Origin: Paenibacillus harenae
Lineage (GTDB): Bacteria; Bacillota; Bacilli; Paenibacillales; Paenibacillaceae
DNA: 64,000 nucleotides
Assembly: GCF_030812415.1 (NCBI RefSeq)
Contig: NZ_JAUSST010000008.1
Location: 186,001 to 250,000, forward strand
Direction of reading: 5' to 3'
Below, piece by piece: positions 59,800 to 64,000 of the stretch. Within the stretch, counting starts at the first letter, position 1. Each line of letters opens with the position of its first letter. The notes under the pieces were generated by a model. It searched no databases and had not been told where the DNA came from. It was given only the letters and a program-made list of their open reading frames with translations. The position numbers and the translations under genes were made by a program.

Positions 59800-60255
59800 T
59801 TACGATAGCCAGGACGGAAAGCCCGGCATCGAACCTTCCAAAATGACGACGAAGATGACGTAAACGCCAGCTGAGAATAACCCGGAGATCAATATCGACT
59901 TCAGCCATTTTCCTCTTTCCAGCACTTGAAAGCTGACGAGGAGGAAGAGGAAGGTTCCGATAATATAACCGATCGTTTCCAGGAAGAACGCATATAGAAA
60001 CGCTGCGGCGAAGATGATGAGAAACCTTTTGTAATCGAGCTTCTCCGCTTTGCTGCTATGGCCCTTAGACTTCAAGACTTCATAGAACAAACGCAGGCTT
60101 AACAGAACGAGCAGCGCCCCGAGACCGAAAGGGGCAATATTGGGGCCTACGGTACTCCCGTAAGCCGAGGAGCTAATCGTCGTACTCTGCCACATGAATC
60201 CTATGCCAAGCAGCAAAAATACGATGCTGGCGTATCGGTCGAATGTTTTGTTCAA
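59800..60255 (-). CDS. tctB: Tripartite tricarboxylate transporter small membrane subunit
   Basis: 151 residues on the minus strand from a TTG with GGAGGTG seven bases upstream. Four hydrophobic segments (SIVFLLLGIGFMWQ, APFGLGALLVLLSLRLFYEV, FLIIFAAAFLYAFFL, FLFLLVSFQVLERG). Low sequence conservation is usual for TctB; its position between tctC and tctA and topology make the assignment good. Confidence 0.88.
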   Translation of the reverse strand: MNKTFDRYASIVFLLLGIGFMWQSTTISSSAYGSTVGPNIAPFGLGALLVLLSLRLFYEVLKSKGHSSKAEKLDYKRFLIIFAAAFLYAFFLETIGYIIGTFLFLLVSFQVLERGKWLKSILISGLFSAGVYVIFVVILEGSMPGFPSWLS

Positions 60256-60320
60256 TGCTCTTCACCTCCATTGAATAAAGAAAGGAGGGGAGACTGGCGC
60301 TCCCTCCCTGGTCCCTCGCG

Positions 60321-61343
60321 TTACTTCTGCATGCCGAGCGCCGTTAACATCTCCTGCACGACGGCTTCTTGTTCGCCGAGGAAGGCCGCGAAATCGGCGG
60401 AATTTCGGTATTCGCTCGCCCAATCATTCGCTTGCAATTCTTTCGTCCACGTTTCGTTCTCGGATAGCGCCTTTAACGTTTTGTCCCAAAACGCGATTTG
60501 GTCCGCAGTCATGCCTTTCGGGCCGAATACGCCGCGCCAGATCGTGAATTCCGCATCGAGACCCAGTTCTTTTAAAGTAGGCACATCCTTAAAGTCCCCG
60601 CCGAGCCGTTCATTGGAAGTGACCGCGAGAATTTTGATTTTGCCGGCTTTCAAATAACTGCCGAGGGAAGAGATGTCGGTTCCGATCGCATCCGCGTTAT
60701 TGCCGAGCAGAGCGGCAATGGCTTCGCCTCCGCCGTCATAAGACAAGTATTTGACCGTTTTCGGATCGACGCCCGACTTGAAGGCCGGCAGCACGCTGAT
60801 CAAATGATCCATGGAACCGGGAGCGGAACCGCCCGCAAGCGTCACTTTGGAAGCATCCGCTTTAATATCGTCGATTAACGCTTGAAGATCGTTGTACTTG
60901 GAATCGGCGGCAACCGCGATCGCGCCGTAATCCTTCGTTAATTGCGCGAGCGGGGTAACATCCTTGTACCCGTACGGGCTGTTTCCTTCTTTCTTCAGGT
61001 TGTTGATGAGAATAGGCGGCGAGCTGACGAACAGCTTGTAAGGATCATCCTTGTCTTTCGTCACGTATTCCGCCATAAATACGGTGCCGCCGCCGCCGGG
61101 CTTGTTCTCGACGGTCATCGTCTGATCGACCAGCTTCGTTTCGCCGAGCACCTTGGCCAATGACCTTGCCGTCTTATCCCAACCGCCGCCGGCTCCAGAT
61201 GGAGCCGTGACGATAAACGGTTTCTCCGGATAATCGGCCGCATTCGAGCTTCCGCCGTTCGATCCCGTGCTGCATGCCGTAAGGCTAACCGCGACTAAAG
61301 CTGCCGCCACTATGGTTTTCCAATGATTCGTTATAGGTTTCAT
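60321..61343 (-). CDS. tctC: Tripartite tricarboxylate transporter binding lipoprotein
   Basis: 340 residues on the minus strand; AAGGGGGAATC precedes the ATG. Lipobox SLTACST with cysteine at ~24, so it is anchored outside the membrane. Bug/TctC family: YPEKPFIVTAPSGAGGGWDK, KPGGGGTVFMAEYV, GGSAPGSMDHLISV. First gene of the tct-malic enzyme operon and therefore directly downstream of the cre site and the CitB target region. Bug-type proteins bind carboxylates in a two-water-linked pocket; the specific ligand is not readable. Confidence 0.94.
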   Translation of the reverse strand: MKPITNHWKTIVAAALVAVSLTACSTGSNGGSSNAADYPEKPFIVTAPSGAGGGWDKTARSLAKVLGETKLVDQTMTVENKPGGGGTVFMAEYVTKDKDDPYKLFVSSPPILINNLKKEGNSPYGYKDVTPLAQLTKDYGAIAVAADSKYNDLQALIDDIKADASKVTLAGGSAPGSMDHLISVLPAFKSGVDPKTVKYLSYDGGGEAIAALLGNNADAIGTDISSLGSYLKAGKIKILAVTSNERLGGDFKDVPTLKELGLDAEFTIWRGVFGPKGMTADQIAFWDKTLKALSENETWTKELQANDWASEYRNSADFAAFLGEQEAVVQEMLTALGMQK

Positions 61344-61394
61344 TTTAACGATTCCCCCTTAGATCATCGATCAAGCAAGCGTTTCAAATCTTGT

Positions 61395-61408
61395 TGTAAG
61401 CGCTTACT
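61395..61408. promoter_or_regulatory. CcpA cre site in the tctC promoter region
   Basis: TGTAAGCGCTTACT: the central 12 bases GTAAGCGCTTAC are a perfect palindrome, and the site fits the cre consensus TGWAANCGNTNWCA except at the last base. It lies 52-65 bases upstream of the tctC start, between divergent promoters. Carbon catabolite repression of citrate or malate use is the expected effect; CcpA itself is not in the window. The rest of the 262-base gap (61344-61605) shows no gene. Confidence 0.7.
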
Positions 61409-61605
61409 CGACTTATATCCATTACACTAACATCGCTTTTTGGCGCTGAACAGAATAACGACATAAGTTGAAAAATAATCATTTTGGCTATTTTGTTCAT
61501 AAAAATTACGGGCGGAACCGGCTCAAGGGACTATGTTCGGGGAAGCATGTAGAATACAATAGAGGCAATGCCGCCCGCCGGACAGAAAGGCAAGGAGGGA
61601 ATTGA

Positions 61606-63201
61606 ATGCGGTTACAAACCAGACTTATTTTGTTAATCGGGACGCTCTTATTCGTCATCATTATTGCGTTAACGTTTAGTTTCGAGAGAATGCTGGTCAA
61701 CACGCTGCAGAAGAATGTTGGCGCCTCTGCCCTTAAAATAGCGAAGACGGTAGCGTTGATGGACGTAATAAAGGATGCTTTCGACGAGGATAACCCGGCA
61801 GCCATCATTCAGCCGATCGTGGAAAAGGTTCGATTGGAGACGGATGCCGAGTTCATCGTCATTGGAAACCGGGAAGGAATCCGCTATGCCCACCCCTTGC
61901 CGGATCGAATCGGGAAAGAAATGGTCGGCGGGGATAACGGGCCCGTACTGAACGGCGAATCGATTATATCGGAAGCGGTCGGTTCCATGGGGCCTTCCTT
62001 GCGGGGCAAAACGCCCATCTACGACGATCATAATCAAATCATCGGCATTGTGTCGGTAGGCATTTTATTGAAAGACATTCATGAATCGGCCGCGACTTAT
62101 CGAAACGCGATGATTTTTTTTGCGGCCATCGCGCTCACGATCGGCTGCGGCGGGGCGATTGCAATCTCCAACGGGGTGAAGCGGTCTATCCACGGCCTCG
62201 AGCCTAAGGAAATCGGCTTGTTGTACCAGGAGAAAAGAGCCATTCTGGAAACGATCCACGAAGGGATTATCGCGATTAATACGGAAGGAATCATTACGCT
62301 CGCCAATCAAACGGCTATAAGGCTAATCGATCCGCTTGAGAAAGAGGAGATTACCGGCAAGCATATTCGGGACGTCATACCGGAATCCCGTTTGCTCGAG
62401 GTGATCAAATCCGGAGATGCCCAGTTCGATCAAGATTTGGTCATTAACGAAAGCATGGTCGTGGTCAATCGTCTGCCGATTTTCGATCGTCAGCATCAAG
62501 TGGTCGGGGCCGTATCGAGCTTCCGCAACAAATCCGAGCTGCTTCGTTTAACGGAGGAGCTTACGCAGGTGAAACGTTATACCGAAGCGCTGCGTTCGCA
62601 GACGCATGAGTATTCAAATAAGCTGTATACGATCTACGGGCTCATCCAGCTGGAATCGTATCAGGAAGCGATGGATCTCATTACGCACGAAACGGACGTG
62701 CATCAAAACCTTATTCAATTTCTGTTGCGGGAGATTCCGGATCCCATGCTGGGGGGGATCTTAATCGGGAAGTTCAACCGCGCCAACGAGCTTAAGGTGA
62801 GTTTGGAGATCGATAAAAACAGTTCGTTTAAAGACATTCCGGGCGATATCGGCCGGAATCATCTCGTAACCATTATCGGCAACTTATTGGATAATGCGCT
62901 GGAGGCCGTGCTTGCCGCGGACCGCGACCCGAAAACGGTAAAGGCTTTTTTGTCCGATGCGGGCGATGACTTGCTCATCGAAATCGAAGACAACGGAGTC
63001 GGCATCGCGGATGAAACGGCCGATCGTTTGTATGAAGTCGGTTTCTCCACGAAGCAGGAGGGCGGCAATCGGGGGTTTGGCCTTGCGATCGTGAATCAGG
63101 CCGTTCAGCAGGCAAGGGGAACGATCAGCTACCATTCCCGTTCGCAGGGAGGGACAGTTTTTACCGTTAAGATTCCTAAAGAAATGGGGAGAGAGCTATG
63201 A
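61606..63201 (+). CDS. CitA/DcuS-type sensor histidine kinase
   Basis: 531 residues; AAGGAGGGAATTG precedes the ATG. N-terminal helix (LILLIGTLLFVIIIALTF), a PASp/CitAP-type extracellular sensor (~40-165; FIVIGNREGIRYAHPLPDRIG, GSMGPSLRGKTPIYDD), second helix ~168-190, PAS domain, and dimerisation domain with H334 in RSQTHEYSNKLYTIYGLI, the SpoOB-like type. ATP-binding motifs: IIGNLLDNALEAVL, DNGVGI, NRGFGLAIVNQAV. This family senses citrate or C4-dicarboxylates outside the cell. Divergent from the tct operon and coupled by ATGA to its response regulator. Confidence 0.93.
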   Translation: MRLQTRLILLIGTLLFVIIIALTFSFERMLVNTLQKNVGASALKIAKTVALMDVIKDAFDEDNPAAIIQPIVEKVRLETDAEFIVIGNREGIRYAHPLPDRIGKEMVGGDNGPVLNGESIISEAVGSMGPSLRGKTPIYDDHNQIIGIVSVGILLKDIHESAATYRNAMIFFAAIALTIGCGGAIAISNGVKRSIHGLEPKEIGLLYQEKRAILETIHEGIIAINTEGIITLANQTAIRLIDPLEKEEITGKHIRDVIPESRLLEVIKSGDAQFDQDLVINESMVVVNRLPIFDRQHQVVGAVSSFRNKSELLRLTEELTQVKRYTEALRSQTHEYSNKLYTIYGLIQLESYQEAMDLITHETDVHQNLIQFLLREIPDPMLGGILIGKFNRANELKVSLEIDKNSSFKDIPGDIGRNHLVTIIGNLLDNALEAVLAADRDPKTVKAFLSDAGDDLLIEIEDNGVGIADETADRLYEVGFSTKQEGGNRGFGLAIVNQAVQQARGTISYHSRSQGGTVFTVKIPKEMGREL

Positions 63202-63884
63202 TCCGGGTGGTCATTGTGGAGGACGATCTTCGAATCGCGCAGATCAACCGCCGGTTTGTGGAGAAGCTGGAGGGATTCGAAGTGGTCGGCATTGCAACCG
63301 ACGAACAGCAGGCGCACGAGCATTTGGACATTCTGGCCCCGGATCTGGTGCTGCTCGATTTATATTTTCCCGATATGAACGGCCTTGATCTTCTGCATTA
63401 TATTCAGAAAAAAAATCCGCTCACGGATGTCATCATCATTACGGCGGCTAAGGAATTCGATACGGTACGGGAAGCCATTCGCGGCGGCGTATATGATTTC
63501 ATGATCAAGCCGGTCGTATTCGAACGCTTTCAGGAGAAGCTGAAATCTTATCAGAAATATCATCAGCAAATGACGCTGCTCGGCGGTTCGAACAAGCAGG
63601 TGGACCAAGAGGGAATCGATCAATTGTTATGGGGAGCGGGCGATAGGGCGGACAGGGATACCTATCTACCTAAAGGCATCGATAAGATTACGAGCGAGAA
63701 AATCCTCGCTTTCATTCTTGGCGGTCCGGAAGTGCTCACCGCGGAGGAGCTTGGGAGGATGGCCGGCTTCAGCCGCACGACCGCCCGGCGGTACTTGGAG
63801 TATTTCGTGGCCAAGGGCGAACTGGTCGCCGACATCTCCTACGGCACTGTCGGAAGACCGGAGAGAGTATACAAAAGGACGTAG
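63198..63884 (+). CDS. CitB-type response regulator
   Basis: 228 residues; its start overlaps the kinase stop (ATGA). Receiver with E8-D9-D10, phosphoacceptor D54 (LVLLDLYFPDMNG) and K106-type (FMIKPVVFERF). The C-terminal domain (~165-228; ILAFILGGPEVLTAEELGRM, FSRTTARRYLEYFVAKGEL) is the winged HTH of the CitB/DcuR/CitT class. It likely activates tctCBA-malic enzyme-HPr-like transcription in response to the CitA-type kinase. Confidence 0.93.
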   Translation: MIRVVIVEDDLRIAQINRRFVEKLEGFEVVGIATDEQQAHEHLDILAPDLVLLDLYFPDMNGLDLLHYIQKKNPLTDVIIITAAKEFDTVREAIRGGVYDFMIKPVVFERFQEKLKSYQKYHQQMTLLGGSNKQVDQEGIDQLLWGAGDRADRDTYLPKGIDKITSEKILAFILGGPEVLTAEELGRMAGFSRTTARRYLEYFVAKGELVADISYGTVGRPERVYKRT

Positions 63885-63976
63885 GCTGGGCTTCTATAGT
63901 ACGATGCCAATTAATGTTGCTATGATAACTTGGTTTATGTTAACGTAGATATACAAATGTGAAGGGGGTGAGGAAG

Positions 63977-64000
63977 GTGAATCACGAAATGGCCAACAAC
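63977..64000 (+). CDS. Start of a gene running off the window
   Basis: GAAGGGGGTGAGGAAG precedes a GTG at 63977 (VNHEMANN) and an ATG at 63989 in the same frame (MANN). An opening of MANN would suit an alpha/beta-type small acid-soluble spore protein, but eight codons cannot support that. Confidence 0.25.

Noticed and set aside
1..64000. CRISPR arrays, tRNA/rRNA genes, insertion sequences or prophage
   Set aside because: No regularly spaced repeats, cloverleaf-like sequences, transposase motifs or phage structural genes were recognised on either strand by reading.

Overview
The window looks like a chromosomal segment of an endospore-forming, low-to-mid GC Firmicute of the Paenibacillaceae (Paenibacillus or Cohnella type). 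The basis is: YesM/YesN-type two-component pairs beside carbohydrate ABC transporters; many copper-amine-oxidase-N-domain and lipobox proteins; a T-box and a TPP riboswitch, each ending in an intrinsic terminator; strong AGGAGG ribosome binding sites with frequent TTG/GTG starts; and a C1q/BclA-like spore-surface type protein. The assignment is an inference from gene content. No rRNA, tRNA, CRISPR array or intact insertion sequence was seen.

Layout. 1-2300: accessory patch with an AT-rich membrane protein of unknown family, a 5'-truncated DUF3427 helicase remnant and a MutT-type Nudix hydrolase. 2426-11548: a sugar-responsive locus (AraC-type response regulator, YesM-type kinase, two binding proteins without their own permeases, then a complete binding protein plus two-permease importer). 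12131-18652: four translationally coupled genes that look like an undescribed exopolysaccharide system: a regulator fusing a degenerate GGDEF domain that keeps an RxxD I-site to a degenerate receiver, a membrane-anchored HEAT-repeat protein, a processive GT2 synthase and a large membrane-anchored glycosidase-like protein. 19280-23743: binding protein, sensor kinase, Rcp1-type receiver and REC-GGDEF diguanylate cyclase. This module could make the c-di-GMP that the upstream regulator would read.

23827-33563: a helix-turn-helix regulator beside a quinone-reductase-like enzyme, DUF4085, a frameshifted zeta-toxin-like fragment, a beta-helical carbohydrate-binding-domain lipoprotein, an alpha/beta hydrolase, DUF4317, DUF4256, an SF0329-like protein and a small membrane protein. 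33724-43131: a TPP-riboswitch-controlled operon of eleven genes joining salvage of formylaminopyrimidine (deformylase, TenA, ThiZXY importer) to thiazole synthesis (ThiF, ThiS, ThiG, ThiO), ThiD and ThiE. 43198-56373: mostly single genes, namely an AraC regulator, VOC proteins, a spore-surface-like C1q protein with a 59-residue neighbour, a FeeM/GNAT-like acyltransferase overlapping an ICMT-like methyltransferase, a NADAR remnant, AlkD-like repair protein, KptA and TatD, two copper-amine-oxidase-N-domain proteins, T-box-controlled leuA and a membrane-anchored protein with three internal repeats.

56518-63884: a tricarboxylate/dicarboxylate utilisation unit. TctC, TctB, TctA, NAD-malic enzyme and an HPr-like protein form one minus-strand operon, divergent from a CitA/CitB-type two-component system, with a near-perfect CcpA cre palindrome in the shared promoter region. 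The window ends in the first codons of another gene.

The most interesting observation is the pairing of a putative c-di-GMP receptor/EPS synthase operon with an adjacent sugar-binding-protein to diguanylate-cyclase signalling module.
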